Positions 40,524 to 50,293 of a DNA stretch of 64,000 nt are shown here, one piece after another. This DNA comes from Nostocales cyanobacterium HT-58-2 (GTDB lineage: Bacteria > Cyanobacteriota > Cyanobacteriia > Cyanobacteriales > Nostocaceae): NCBI GenBank assembly GCA_002163975.1, contig CP019636.1, positions 2,641,001-2,705,000 of the forward strand, in the 5' to 3' direction. A program made the translations under genes and the position numbers. Every line of letters starts with the position of its first letter. Positions within the stretch are counted from its first letter, which is position 1. Below the pieces are notes generated by a model. It searched no databases, was not told the origin of the DNA, and saw only the letters and a list, made by a program, of their open reading frames with translations.

Positions 40524-42091
40524 TCATTTATCTTCATTAGCTCTGTCATGCATTGTTAAAAAAGGTGACAGTTCTTTATTCAACCTACCTGCACGGATAA
40601 ACTCAGCGTAGGTGTCAGCTTCAATTGCCAGCAGTTCCCTTTGCAGTTCTTCAGTAGTAAATTCTTGCAAATTTGGGTACTCATCAAGTAACTTGTCAAT
40701 TTTTTCTTGTAAAAGAGTAATTTCTCCAGAAAGCAGCGTCTTCTGATAGCGATAAAACTCTGGCTGAATTCCGGGGCGCTTTTGTGATGTTTCTAAATAT
40801 TCCAGTGCCCGTTGAAGAGCAACTTGACGAGCAATTGCTTCCATGTATTGTTGACGTAGGGGTTGCGAACCTAAAAGTTGTAGTTTTTCTAATAATGGTT
40901 GGGTAGTTAAGCCCTGTACTAACAGTGTAAATAAAACTACTCCAAATACTGTGGCAATAATTTCTTCTCTTTGGGGAAGTATGGCTGGTACACTCAAAGC
41001 TAGGGCAATGGAGACAGACCCGCGTAGTCCACCCCATGTTAATACAGTTTGTTCGGGTAAAGGAATTTCGGATTTAGCTAACCAGTTGCTGAGAGTACTT
41101 AAAGCATAAATCGATACTGCTCGTGCCACAATCATAGCGGTGATCGCCACTGCAATAATTTTTAGGTTATTTCCTAAAACGACAAAGCGGATCTGGTCAC
41201 CAATTAACAAAAAACAATCGAATTAACAAAAAAAGCCAAGAATTCCCAAAATTCTGTCACAATGATCCGCGTGCGCGGGTTCATACCAATGCGCGAACCA
41301 AAGTTGCCTAAAATTAAAGCTGTGGTGACTACTCCAATTACTCCAGAACCACCCAAATCTTCTGTAATTAAGTAAGTGCTGTAGGCAGAAACTAGGGTGA
41401 GAGACTGTTCTACTAGTGGCAAGTCGAAACGTTGTGTCAGATAGGAGATGCCAAACCCGATTAGTCCTCCAACGCCCATACCAATGCTTACTACCTGAAA
41501 AAATTCTAATAAAGCAGACTGTAATTCCAGTTTGGCAGTACCCAACGGCAGAGCAACTAGTAAGCTAAAAGCCACAACTGCCATGCCATCATTAAATAAA
41601 CTTTCCCCTTCCATCAGAGTTGTTAGGCGTTTGCTTGCTCCTAGTTCCCGAAATAGAGCCGTTACCGAAACCGGGTCGGTTGCTGAGAGACTAGCACCAA
41701 TTAATAGAGCAATGCTCAGTTCAAGTCCAGCAAACAGATTCAGACCAAACGCTATACCTGCAATAGAAATTATCACCCCTACTACTGCATAAAGACAAAT
41801 AGGTAGCAAATCCCGCTTTAAGTTTGACCATTTCAAATTCCAAGCAGCTTCAAACAGCAGTGGCGGCAGGAAAATCACAAGAATCAATTCAGGGGAAAGA
41901 TTTACTAATCGCACATTTACGAATGCTAGTCCTAATCCCACAATCACCAGTAGTAGCGTGTAAGGAATGCGGCGAAACCAACTAAAAATTTGTGGTAGTG
42001 TTGCCACACCGAGAGATATCGAAAGTGCCAGTAGAAATTGCTTGAGTTGTTCTGCAATTACGACTTCACCCGTCGCCGACTCTAATGCCAT
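40524..42091 (-). CDS. CPA1-type Na+/H+ antiporter, interrupted by a one-base frameshift
   Basis: Two minus-strand frames, 41204-42091 (295 codons) and 40524-41210 (228 codons), together give a full antiporter of about 520 residues. The N-half has 8 or so membrane helices and the ion-binding ASLSATDPVSV, then MEGESLFNDGMAV. The C-half continues with LTWGGLRGSVSIALALSVP and a cytoplasmic helical tail. At the junction the minus strand has T6 (41209-41214). Seven T would read SIVFLLIGDQ straight through. It is either a recent pseudogene, a sequencing error in a homopolymer, or a slippage site. The function would be Na+/H+ exchange for pH and salt homeostasis. Confidence 0.85.
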
Positions 42092-42410
42092 AGAAGTGTT
42101 CGATTGAGTAAGTACACATAGTTAAGCTCACTAACAGTCTAATACCATGCGGCAACTGTCCATTAACAGTCCTAGATTCCAAGCTCCGATAACTTTGTTA
42201 AGCTTCTCTTCTCCTGACGGAGACGCTGCGCGAACGAGACGCTCCGCGAACGCTCACGCAAGTCAATATGTTTGACTAATCTCTTAATTGCTCTTTTTAT
42301 GACTCTGGTCAAAATTATCTGCAATTCAATAAATTCAAAATTATTTAATAGTCGCAAACATAGAAAATATCTTAATTATTTTTCGCTGATATTCCTGAAC
42401 TTGTATCACA
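42092..42410. other. Intergenic stretch with a short tandem repeat
   Basis: 319 bp with no credible gene. It contains the two-copy GAGACGCT.CGCGAAC repeat (42220-42251) and AT-rich sequence that can serve as promoter for the antiporter. Confidence 0.4.
42220..42251. repeat. Two-copy 16-bp tandem repeat
   Basis: GAGACGCTGCGCGAAC (42220-42235) followed directly by GAGACGCTCCGCGAAC (42236-42251), 15 of 16 bases identical. Of the type common in cyanobacterial intergenic DNA. Confidence 0.8.
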
Positions 42411-42929
42411 TCAATAGCGACTGTAATGCGTCAGTACCCACAAAGCACACCGCTCCAACAGAACCAATATGGCAACAATACCGACTGCCAAACCAAATAA
42501 AACTAAATTGTTTTTATTACCCGCCTTGAGAGCAAAACTCAAGGAAGTGGCAACTGCAGGGGGATGAACCACATCTAACAATATCATTAGAACAATTGTC
42601 AAAATCATTGCACTTCCAGCCGATAAATACCCAGACCCCAGAGCCAAGTAGGTCAATAAGCCAATAGTTGCTGCCAACATTTGAGAGATGACAAGTGTCC
42701 GTACTGTGTTAGTGCCGTGTTGTGGGTCTAAGTAAATGAGGAAGGCACTAGAAGCAAGAGACGCGAATAAAAGTCGTTGACGACTAAGTACCTCAACTAT
42801 AGCTAGTACCGTTAAAATTACCAGCGTTGGCATTGAGGCTAGAGCAAATTCACCCTTTAAAGTTAATCTCTGCCTTTTGCGGCTGTTTCCTGGCTTTATA
42901 GATTCTAATTCTCTAGGTTCGTTATTCAT
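42411..42929 (-). CDS. HPP family integral membrane protein
   Basis: 172 residues with four hydrophobic helices and the family's VVHPPAVATS motif (near 122). The N-terminal 25 residues are charged and cytoplasmic. Some cyanobacterial and chloroplast HPP proteins transport nitrite, but that cannot be deduced from this sequence. The ATG overlaps by 4 bp the end of a decayed DUF389 gene on the same strand, so the two membrane-protein genes were once coupled. Confidence 0.83.
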   Translation of the reverse strand: MNNEPRELESIKPGNSRKRQRLTLKGEFALASMPTLVILTVLAIVEVLSRQRLLFASLASSAFLIYLDPQHGTNTVRTLVISQMLAATIGLLTYLALGSGYLSAGSAMILTIVLMILLDVVHPPAVATSLSFALKAGNKNNLVLFGLAVGIVAILVLLERCALWVLTHYSRY

Positions 42930-43425
42930 TCCTCCTTTTCCTCCTTGTTTATAAGAGATTTGTTAGAAGAATTTGAAATTTCTCGCCTGACTTTTTTCAC
43001 TTGACTAACTTCAAAAATCAGGGAAGAATATTGCCCCATTTCTTTAGAGAGAAATGCTTCTAAAAGACGTACTTGCTTTGATGTTACAGATTCCTGTGCG
43101 CGAACACTCAAGCAAACTTGGGGTGGGTTAGTGAGCCAGTTAGTATCAGTTTTCAGGAGTTCTAAACGTTGAAAAGTTAAGGTTCGATTTAACAAAGCCT
43201 TTTTAGGTGGGTTTCGAGTTGTGCTTGTCTAACTAATTGGGTAAAGCTCACAGTTAAAGGTATTAGTAAAGCACCTGTCAATGCCAGCGCCCAAAGCAGC
43301 GCTTTTCTTGCGCGATGTAACGGAGAATAACCGATAACTAAAAATGTCAGCATACAAGCGAGGCTAATGCCTAACAGGTTTGTCAGGAATAGATTCTGAC
43401 AACAACTCATCCGTGCCCTTCCCAA
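42926..43425 (-). pseudogene. C-terminal remnant of a DUF389 membrane protein
   Basis: Two frames join into one DUF389 C-terminus: NLFLTNLLGISLACMLTFL, then GYSPLHRARKALLWALALTG, then LVRQAQLETHLKR. One G is missing in AGGCT near 43197, and the text resumes with LLNRTLTFQRLELL, NWLTNPPQVCLSVRAQES and IFEVSQVKKVRRE. The N-terminal two-thirds with its membrane helices is absent. A truncated and frameshifted pseudogene. Confidence 0.75.
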
Positions 43426-43459
43426 ATTTCAACGCTTACAAAAAGAAGAATTGCCCTTT

Positions 43460-43640
43460 TTTTCGATTGGTTGATTGTAGAAATTTTGGATCAACTTTTG
43501 CCTCAAAGAGTTCACCGAACTAATCCTAGGGTTGTGAAAAAACCTGTATTAAAGTTTCGCTTATTAAAGTTTCGCTCAAAAAAAGTGGAACACCGAGGTC
43601 CTGGACAACGAATTGATGCTCCTGCATTTCGTATCCTCAC
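43460..43640 (+). pseudogene. C-terminal scrap of a DDE transposase
   Basis: The frame VEILDQLLPQRVHRTNPRVV, then a basic stretch and HRGPGQRIDAPAF, resembles the basic tail of cyanobacterial IS4-type transposases (RxNPRVVKxKxSKF). A 15-bp tandem duplication, ATTAAAGTTTCGCT(T/C), sits at 43548-43577. No catalytic residues remain. Confidence 0.5.
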
Positions 43641-43921
43641 GACAGCTTTTAGCCTTAACTGAACCGTATTGGTTTAAAACTTCTAATTTAGGACCAGATT
43701 TGGTTTTACATTGTTCAGAAAACGTCATTAGTTCAACCAAGCCACCAGCATACTCCTTAAAAGAGGGAGATTATGTCATCCTTGGTCGCTTACAAAAATT
43801 TAGTGGCGTTCAAAGTTATGCCATTCCTAATAATATTAATCTAGCGGATTACAAATCTGCCGTTATTTGGTGCCGCAAGTTCAATGCCACCTTTGGCGCT
43901 GCTAAGTTGAGCAATAGCTAA
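43613..43921 (+). pseudogene. 3' fragment of a DM13-domain protein
   Basis: From about 43667 the frame reads YWFKTSNLGPDLVLHCSE, then SLKEGDYVILGRLQKFSGVQ and IWCRKFNATFGAAKL. The G-x-L-Q-x-F-x-G-x-Q...Y-x-I and VIWCRxFNATFG segments are the DM13 (electron-transfer-like) domain end. The N-terminal half, including the signal peptide expected for such proteins, is lost and the DNA before it belongs to a transposase scrap. Confidence 0.7.
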
Positions 43922-43960
43922 CAATAGATTTCTCCTCTGACTAGTAACAAGAGAGCAATT

Positions 43961-44602
43961 ATGACAAACACCCCTCTGTTTATTCCCGTCATTTTGGGTA
44001 CTCCCCGTCAAGGTCGCCAAAGCGAATATGTTGCCAAATTTCTTGTAGAGCAGATTGCAACACGAGATGATGTGACAACTGAACTCATTGATATTAGAAA
44101 AGTTCCAATGACCACCAATGATGCGGGTGAATCTATTAAAGACCCCCAATTCTCTGGCACCGTTGAGCGAGCAGATGGATTAATCATCGTTGCACCAGAG
44201 TACAACCACGGTTATCCGGGTTTGCTCAAACACTTACTTGATACCTGCCTTAAAGAATATATTCATAAAGCCGTTGGATTGTGTGGCGTTTCGGCAGGAC
44301 CCTTTGGTGGTACGCGGGTGATCCAAAACCTACTGCCTGTGATGCGTGAGTTGGGACTCATAACGATTTTCTATGACCTCAACTTTAGCAACGTCCAAGA
44401 TTTGTTTGATGAGTCTGGCAATTTGATTGACAAACCAACCTACATTCGCCGCCTGGAAAAGTTTATGAACGAGTTGGTTTGGATGTCAAGTGTACTGCGG
44501 TATGGGCGGCAAGAAGTCAACGTTCCTGCCAGTCAGCCCAGCCCGGAAGTCGCTACAAGCATGGACGCAGATGCAAAAGCTGTAGGGGCAACTTCCCCGT
44601 GA
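43961..44602 (+). CDS. NAD(P)H-dependent FMN reductase family protein
   Basis: 213 residues, flavodoxin-like fold. FIPVILGTPRQGRQSEYVA is the FMN-phosphate loop, VAPEYNHGYPGLLKHLLD the flavin-ring motif and VGLCGVSAGPFGG the third contact. It reduces FMN or quinones or azo compounds with NAD(P)H. The start ATG follows AGAGAGCAATT; no perfect binding site. The last codons (AVGATSP) lie in a dispersed inverted repeat that continues past the stop, so the C-terminus may have been rewritten by the repeat. Confidence 0.87.
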   Translation: MTNTPLFIPVILGTPRQGRQSEYVAKFLVEQIATRDDVTTELIDIRKVPMTTNDAGESIKDPQFSGTVERADGLIIVAPEYNHGYPGLLKHLLDTCLKEYIHKAVGLCGVSAGPFGGTRVIQNLLPVMRELGLITIFYDLNFSNVQDLFDESGNLIDKPTYIRRLEKFMNELVWMSSVLRYGRQEVNVPASQPSPEVATSMDADAKAVGATSP

Positions 44603-44645
44603 TTACCCATTCTACCAGGGTAATCCCAGGGGCGCTGCCCCTACA
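44581..44645. terminator. Inverted repeat over the stop of the FMN reductase gene
   Basis: TGTAGGGGCA (44581-44590) and TGCCCCTACA (44636-44645) are perfect complements. Nested inside is GATTACCC (44601-44608) with GGGTAATC (44618-44625). It lies between convergent genes, so it may terminate both. The outer arms belong to a common cyanobacterial GTAGGGGC repeat. Confidence 0.6.
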
Positions 44646-44677
44646 ATTGATGAAAATGTTGTGTGAATCGTATTGTA

Positions 44678-45394
44678 TTACTCGGCAGTGGCTAGTTCAG
44701 TGCTACCGCGTGTCCGGCGTCTTGTGAGACTGTTGTACAGCATTTGCCCAATGGCTTTGATGAGATTGCCTTCCAATTCTTGAAACATCTTCATGTTCAT
44801 GCCAAAGGCGGCGTTTGCTTCATCGACAATGCGATCGCCTGTCGCATCATCTATTGGCAGTTCATCCAACGTTTGACGGTATTTTGCTTTGAATGCCTTC
44901 TCATCAGCAATGTCATCAAATTCATAGAAGGCAGTACCTTGTCCATCGGAAAGGTTCATCGCAGTTTGGGCAATACCTTTGAGAATCTGTCCACCAGATA
45001 AGTCCCCGAGGTATCGGGTGTAGGAATGAGCAATCAACAGTTCCGGTTCTTTTTCCGATAGTTCCCGGATGCGCTGTACATACGCTTCACCTGCTGGAGT
45101 CAGTTGAACTTGCTCGCGCCAGTTGGCACCGTAGTAATAGCTGAGGTCTTGCTCTAGGCTTTCCTTACGGTGAAGTTGAGGAAAATTAATTTTTGAAACA
45201 ATCGGATGATTGCAGTGCTTCTCCATCTCCTCTTCCATCGCCGAGTAGATGAAGTAGAAATTACCTACCAGCTTCCGATAGGAATTTTTTTCTACAACTC
45301 CTTTTAAAAAACACTTGACAAAACCAACGTTTTCTGCCATTGTGTGGGCTTTTTTTGTCCCAACACGCAATTTTGATGCTAAATTGCTGCTCAT
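44678..45394 (-). CDS. ho1: Heme oxygenase
   Basis: 238 residues, the normal size. The proximal heme ligand is H17 in TKKAHTMAEN. The distal helix has YTRYLGDLSGGQILKG with its flexible glycines. It opens heme to biliverdin IX-alpha using ferredoxin, giving CO and iron. In cyanobacteria this feeds phycocyanobilin for phycobilisomes and phytochromes. It is monocistronic and convergent with the FMN reductase gene. No HO2-type oxygen-limitation partner genes are near, so this is most likely the constitutive form. Confidence 0.95.
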   Translation of the reverse strand: MSSNLASKLRVGTKKAHTMAENVGFVKCFLKGVVEKNSYRKLVGNFYFIYSAMEEEMEKHCNHPIVSKINFPQLHRKESLEQDLSYYYGANWREQVQLTPAGEAYVQRIRELSEKEPELLIAHSYTRYLGDLSGGQILKGIAQTAMNLSDGQGTAFYEFDDIADEKAFKAKYRQTLDELPIDDATGDRIVDEANAAFGMNMKMFQELEGNLIKAIGQMLYNSLTRRRTRGSTELATAE

Positions 45395-45861
45395 GCTAAA
45401 TTGCTCGACTTAAAAAGATGAACTGCTGAAGTTTTCATTTACGAACGGCTACAAAAGCCACTAAAACGTTACAGTAGAACTATTTGATAAGAATTTCTAT
45501 TAAAATTCTTTAAGTTTATCTGACCAAAACAATTTTGAGTGCCCTAAGTCACGTGAAAAAGCACTCAAGAGTGCAAAGCCTCTGAGCTATACAGAAGCTA
45601 TATCCAAAGGGGTACCTGCATGGGATTCTTAACGCTGCGGCGGAATTGACAATGAATTTTAGTATAAATACTGATTTTACGAAATCTTTACAGAGACGAG
45701 AAAATACTTGTAAGTAAATTTGCTGAAAAGCTAGAAGAATCAGACTAGATTATAGAAGTCAAGAATAGCAAACTATCCCGATTAAAAGGTATTCAGTAGG
45801 AATTGTTGAATAAGGTTGAAAGTGCTATTCTCCTGTTTGACTGTGTGGGATTTTTCTACTT
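45395..45861. other. Divergent promoter region of ho1 and glmM
   Basis: 467 bp between diverging genes, AT-rich, no reading frame of note. It must carry both promoters. The only palindromic feature I see is weak (AAGGGGTACCTGC near 45606). Confidence 0.4.
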
Positions 45862-47334
45862 ATGGTTTCATATATAACTCGGGCTCAAGGTGGCATCCCT
45901 GCGAGTTCTGCTTCTAAGATTAATGAATCGGAAACAAAACTTAATGAGGGCGGTTTCGGTCTTAACTTAATATCGCTTCCAGCGACACCCCTATTTGGCA
46001 CGGATGGTATTCGCGGAAGAGTGGGAGAATTGCTCAGCGCACCATTGGCATTGCAAGTGGGCTTTTGGGCAGGTACTGTTTTACGCAGCCATGCTTCAAC
46101 CCCAGGACCAGTTATCCTCGGGCAAGACTCCAGAAACTCCAGCGATATGCTGGCGATGTCCTTGAGTGCAGGGTTAACAGCGGCTGGGTTAGAAGTTTGG
46201 CATTTAGGGCTGTGTCCTACTCCCTGCGTTGCCTATCTCACCAGCGTCACCAATGCCATAGGTGGAGTGATGATTTCCGCTAGCCACAACCCGCCAGAAG
46301 ACAACGGCATCAAAATTTTTGGTGCAGATGGCATGAAACTATCACAAGGGTTGCAAACAGAAATAGAAGCGGGACTGCGCGGTGTGAATTCTACCAACTG
46401 TAACAATTGCGGACGGCATTATTCGCGCTTAGACTTAGTAGAAAGTTATGTCGAGGCGTTGAAAAAACCTCTGCAAAGTGCCATGAATTTTCAGGGCATG
46501 AAAATTGTTTTAGACTTGGCATGGGGAGCCGTTGTTGGTCTTGCACCATCCGTATTTAGGGAAATGGGAGCAGAGGTCATTTGCTTGCATAACCAACCAG
46601 ATGGCGATCGCATCAATGTCAACTGCGGTTCCACTCACCTAGAAATTCTGCAAGCAACCGTCAAAGAACATAATGCCGACTTGGGCTTTGCTTTTGATGG
46701 AGATGCCGATCGCGTTCTGGCAGTAGACAATACTGGTAGGCAAGTCAATGGTGATTATATTCTCTACTTGTGGGGACGCAGCCTGCAGCAAAAGCAAGAA
46801 CTGCCCCATAGCCTCATTGTTTCCACTGTTATGGCAAACTTAGGTTTTGAAAGGGCATGGAAGCAAGCTGGTGGTCAATTCATTCGTACAGCAGTGGGTG
46901 ATCAGTACGTCCAGGCAGAAATGGTGCGGACGGGAGGAATGCTTGGGGGTGAACAATCTGGTCACATCCTTTGTCGTCATTATGGCATGACTGGAGATGG
47001 CTTACTAACAGCTTTACATTTAGCAGCTTTGGTGAAACAAGCTGGCGTTCCTCTTTCAGAAATGATGGATCAAAGCTTTCAAACGTATCCCCAACTGTTG
47101 CAGAATGTACGAGTTGAGGACAGGTGTAAGCGTATGGCATGGAAAGATTGCCAACCCCTGCAACAGGCGATCGCCCTTGCTGAAGCAGCAATGGGAGATT
47201 CTGGCAGAGTTTTAGTCCGCGCCTCTGGTACAGAGCCTGTCATCCGAGTTATGGTAGAAGCCGAAGCAGCCGAACTTGTCAATTACTGGACAAATGAATT
47301 AGTCACACAAGTTCAGCTACACTTAGCAGCTTAA
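45862..47334 (+). CDS. glmM: Phosphoglucosamine mutase
   Basis: 490 residues. [15 protein letters not shown] begins the catalytic domain after a cyanobacteria-specific N-terminal extension of about 40 residues. The phosphoserine loop is [13 protein letters not shown] (S141 is the phosphorylated residue) and the Mg site is [10 protein letters not shown]. The sugar-binding loop GGEQSGHI and the phosphate-binding [12 protein letters not shown] complete the family set. It converts glucosamine-6-phosphate to glucosamine-1-phosphate for UDP-GlcNAc and so for peptidoglycan. A strong terminator follows at 47414, and the polysaccharide genes begin after it. Confidence 0.94.
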   Translation: MVSYITRAQGGIPASSASKINESETKLNEGGFGLNLISLPATPLFGTDGIRGRVGELLSAPLALQVGFWAGTVLRSHASTPGPVILGQDSRNSSDMLAMSLSAGLTAAGLEVWHLGLCPTPCVAYLTSVTNAIGGVMISASHNPPEDNGIKIFGADGMKLSQGLQTEIEAGLRGVNSTNCNNCGRHYSRLDLVESYVEALKKPLQSAMNFQGMKIVLDLAWGAVVGLAPSVFREMGAEVICLHNQPDGDRINVNCGSTHLEILQATVKEHNADLGFAFDGDADRVLAVDNTGRQVNGDYILYLWGRSLQQKQELPHSLIVSTVMANLGFERAWKQAGGQFIRTAVGDQYVQAEMVRTGGMLGGEQSGHILCRHYGMTGDGLLTALHLAALVKQAGVPLSEMMDQSFQTYPQLLQNVRVEDRCKRMAWKDCQPLQQAIALAEAAMGDSGRVLVRASGTEPVIRVMVEAEAAELVNYWTNELVTQVQLHLAA

Positions 47335-47674
47335 ACGTCATCTTTCTTTAGATATATTTAACTAATTAACTTTTACTTGCAGCAAACAAAATCTGCGAGA
47401 AAATAACTCCGACAAGCCCGCATATGCGGGCTTCGTTCTTATGGCTGCAGATTTTCCGTCTGTGGTATTTACGATTTCCTATCTAAAAGCGTAAATTTTG
47501 CAAGATATATATAAAAATTTTCTATTTTAATTTAAAGTATTAAAGATAAAATTTTACTAATATATTCATCTGTCCTGTACAAACTTAACATCCACGTCTG
47601 TAGTCATTTTCAGGCTTTTAAAAATTTTGATAGACCCCATCCGCGCAAAAAGTTATCTTCTGGCGTAGCGGCTT
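47335..47674. other. Intergenic region with terminator
   Basis: 340 bp. The glmM terminator (47414-47433) is followed by very AT-rich DNA (47500-47570) that probably holds the promoter of the polysaccharide cluster. Confidence 0.45.
47414..47433 (+). terminator. Terminator of glmM
   Basis: AAGCCCGCATATGCGGGCTT is a perfect 20-base palindrome followed by CGTTCTT. A strong hairpin with a weak T-run, 80 bp after the glmM stop. Confidence 0.75.
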
Positions 47675-48454
47675 ATGCTTGTTTTTGTCATACCCCTCAA
47701 AAGTCCACAAGCTTCCAAATCATGGGAGCTTGTTACGAAGTTATTTGAAAGATGCATCAAATCAGTTTGCAATCAGACTTCCTCAGATTATAGAGTCATT
47801 GTTGTTTGCCATGAGCGACCACGTCTAGAATTTCATCATCCCCACATCACATACATTCAAGTTGACTTTCCACCAGCAAACGAGCCAGACGCCTTCTGTA
47901 TAGGACATACTGACAAAGGACGAAAAATTTTAAAAGGATTAATTCATGCTCAAGAATTTTCTCCATCTCATACTATGACTGTTGATGCTGACGATTGTGT
48001 TAGCAAGCATTTAGCAGAGTTTGTCAATCAAAATCATAATAAGCCTGGTTGGTTTATAAGTAAAGGTTTTAAATATCAGGATGAGAGTAATTTTGTATAT
48101 ATTAAAAGAAGAAATTTTTATAAGATTTGTGGAACTTCTCATATTCTAAGCTATGACTTAAATAAGTTACCTAAAAATCCAGAATATAACCGTGGTTATG
48201 GTTACTATAGATTCTATATAGACCACGAAAAAGTAAGAGAAACTCTAGCTAAAGATGGAAACGTCCTTGAGCCATTACCATTTCCAGGTGCCGTTTACAT
48301 TGTTGCCAACGGAGAAAATTTTTACTATGGAACAACCAAGTTAACATTTAGTCTATTCAATCGTAAAGTACTCTATCAATCAATTCGCGAAGAATTTAGT
48401 TTGTTTCCATTGAGTAAAAATTTAGGGATCACAGAAGCAATATATTCAAAATAA
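47675..48454 (+). CDS. GT-A fold glycosyltransferase-like protein
   Basis: 259 residues. FVIPLKSPQASKSWELVTKL is a nucleotide-sugar-binding start, TMTVDADDCVSKHLAEFV contains the metal-binding acidic motif (DADD), and the rest has the aromatic-rich acceptor region (YNRGYGYYRFYIDHEKV). It resembles family 2-like putative glycosyl or rhamnosyl transferases. The substrate cannot be read. First gene of the exopolysaccharide cluster, 55 bp before the membrane polymerase gene on the same strand. TTG-rich leader and no clear binding site. Confidence 0.75.
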   Translation: MLVFVIPLKSPQASKSWELVTKLFERCIKSVCNQTSSDYRVIVVCHERPRLEFHHPHITYIQVDFPPANEPDAFCIGHTDKGRKILKGLIHAQEFSPSHTMTVDADDCVSKHLAEFVNQNHNKPGWFISKGFKYQDESNFVYIKRRNFYKICGTSHILSYDLNKLPKNPEYNRGYGYYRFYIDHEKVRETLAKDGNVLEPLPFPGAVYIVANGENFYYGTTKLTFSLFNRKVLYQSIREEFSLFPLSKNLGITEAIYSK

Positions 48455-48509
48455 TCTGTAAAAAGCCACCTAGTGCTAATGAATTAACGGACATAATGAC
48501 AGCAACGTC

Positions 48510-50186
48510 ATGGTGACAGCAAAGTTAAAATCCAACAAATACAAAAAAAACAAAAAAAAGCAGAGTCAGGAAACCCCAACTCTTAGCCTTAAAGAACGTT
48601 TAGCCAAAAAGCGCAAAGCTGCACAAGCAAGGAAAGAATTCACTAATTTTTTCATCACAGCTGCTTTTGGCGCTCTATTCTTTGGTATTCTCATGGCTTT
48701 CGTGGGTGGAATTAAGGCAGCAGTGCCAGGCGTATTGGGAATTATTACGATCGCGCTGTCCTACAAATACCCCCGCCAAGCCCTTTTTGCCTTCCTTATC
48801 TACTTGCCGTTTGGAGGTACTATCACATACTACATCGGTAGTAGTCCAATTCTCCAATTAGCGAAAGACTCCTTCTACATTCCAGCGCTAATTGGACTTT
48901 GGCAGATGTGTCGCAAGCAACGGCTACCCTTAATTATTCCCCAAGCCATAAAAACCCCACTGTTTATTTTATTGGGAATATGTCTGCTAACACTAGTATT
49001 TGTTAATGGATCACAGCAGTTCAATCCAGCCTCGACTGGACTCTTGAACAATTCAACGAGGGAAATCCCAATAGGTATGGGAATACTCGGTTTGAAAGTC
49101 TTTTTGGGCTATGTACCCTTGATAGCTTGCGCTTACTATCTGATTCGTAATAAGCGGGATTTCCTATTTTTATCGCGCCTGCAGGTTGTGCTTATATTAG
49201 TCTGCTGTGCGCTGGGATTTATTCAATATTTATTACTCGCAAAAGGAATATGTCAAGGTACCAGATATTTAGAAGGAGCCGCCCAGTTCAGAGCATCAAT
49301 TGAAGCTCGATGTTACTTTGGCGGTTCTCTCATTTATAGTCCCGAGCAAGGGGTGATTCGTCTACCAGGAACCTTTGTTGCCCCTTGGCAGTGGGGATGG
49401 TTCTTAATTTCTAGCACCTTTTTTGCCTTTGCCACCACCTTTAGTGATCCTTCTAGAATGTGGCGGCTTCTTAGTTTAGGTTCCATGGCAGCAGTCTTTA
49501 TCAATGCTGTTGTCTCTGGGCAGAGAATAGCTCTAGCATTAGTACCTACGTGCTTCGTAGCTTTGCTATTGTTGACTGGTCAAATTCGCAACCTCAAACG
49601 ATTTATCCCTATAGGAGTGGGACTCGCCATTATTTTAGGAATTGCAATGCTGATTAATCCTGCCATTGTGCAAGAGAGAATAGCAAGTCTCAACGCACGT
49701 TGGGAAGCTTCGCCCCCCGACCAATTTATTATGCAACAATTAGACGACGTTTGGAAAAATTTACAACTGCTAGGAAATGGGTTAGGGCGCGCCACTAACT
49801 CTGCCCGGGCATTAGGTGAAACCAAACTGGTGGAAACTTACTATCCTAAAATACTTTATGAAATTGGACCATTGGGACTGCTTGGGTTTCTAGCTTTAGT
49901 CACAACCTTAACAGTCGTGTGCTTCCAGACTTATCGCTCAGTAAAAAACTATAATTTACGCAGTTATGGAGCGGCTTTGTGGGTGTTTATCTTGTTTATA
50001 AGTTATAACACCTACTACTATCCTCTTGATGTCGATCCAGTAGCTGTCTATTACTGGTTTTTTGCAGGAGTTCTTTTAAAATTGCCAGAAATAGACAAGC
50101 AGGAAAGACTTCAAGAAGCACAAGTGAAAGGGGCGCGGGGGAAGAAGAGCCAGCGCCGTGCGGGGTTCCCCCCGTTGTTAGCGTAG
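48510..50186 (+). CDS. O-antigen ligase/Wzy polymerase-like membrane protein
   Basis: 558 residues with about twelve hydrophobic helices and, near residue 230-320, a large outer loop (KGICQGTRYLEGAAQF, EARCYFGG, PEQGVIRLPGTF), the arrangement of WaaL/Wzy proteins. A Lys-rich N-terminal tail (KSNKYKKNKKK) faces the cytoplasm. It should join repeat units or ligate polymers at the outer face of the plasma membrane, working with the adjacent glycosyltransferases. The last 20 or so codons (KGARGKKSQRRAGFPPLLA) are encoded by a dispersed palindromic repeat, so the native C-terminus was extended or replaced by it. Confidence 0.82.
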   Translation: MVTAKLKSNKYKKNKKKQSQETPTLSLKERLAKKRKAAQARKEFTNFFITAAFGALFFGILMAFVGGIKAAVPGVLGIITIALSYKYPRQALFAFLIYLPFGGTITYYIGSSPILQLAKDSFYIPALIGLWQMCRKQRLPLIIPQAIKTPLFILLGICLLTLVFVNGSQQFNPASTGLLNNSTREIPIGMGILGLKVFLGYVPLIACAYYLIRNKRDFLFLSRLQVVLILVCCALGFIQYLLLAKGICQGTRYLEGAAQFRASIEARCYFGGSLIYSPEQGVIRLPGTFVAPWQWGWFLISSTFFAFATTFSDPSRMWRLLSLGSMAAVFINAVVSGQRIALALVPTCFVALLLLTGQIRNLKRFIPIGVGLAIILGIAMLINPAIVQERIASLNARWEASPPDQFIMQQLDDVWKNLQLLGNGLGRATNSARALGETKLVETYYPKILYEIGPLGLLGFLALVTTLTVVCFQTYRSVKNYNLRSYGAALWVFILFISYNTYYYPLDVDPVAVYYWFFAGVLLKLPEIDKQERLQEAQVKGARGKKSQRRAGFPPLLA

Positions 50187-50215
50187 CGTCTCTGCAAGGA
50201 GAGGCGACTGGCATG
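50125..50215. repeat. Dispersed palindromic repeat overlapping a gene's 3' end
   Basis: GCCAGCGCCGTGCGGGGTTCC, CCCCGTTGTTAGCGTAGCG and GTCTCTGCAAGGAGAGGCGACTGG form nested short palindromes, of the family seen at 6850-6960. It supplies the last codons and the stop of the Wzy-like gene. Confidence 0.6.
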
Positions 50216-50293
50216 AGGATGAGGAAGTGGTGAGTCGTTAGTGTTTATTGAAAATAATCAATATGATTAATAATTAACGACTATTCAATTCAT

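Noticed and set aside
42172..42357. 61-codon minus-strand frame
   Set aside because: It runs through a tandem repeat and lacks any protein-like signal.
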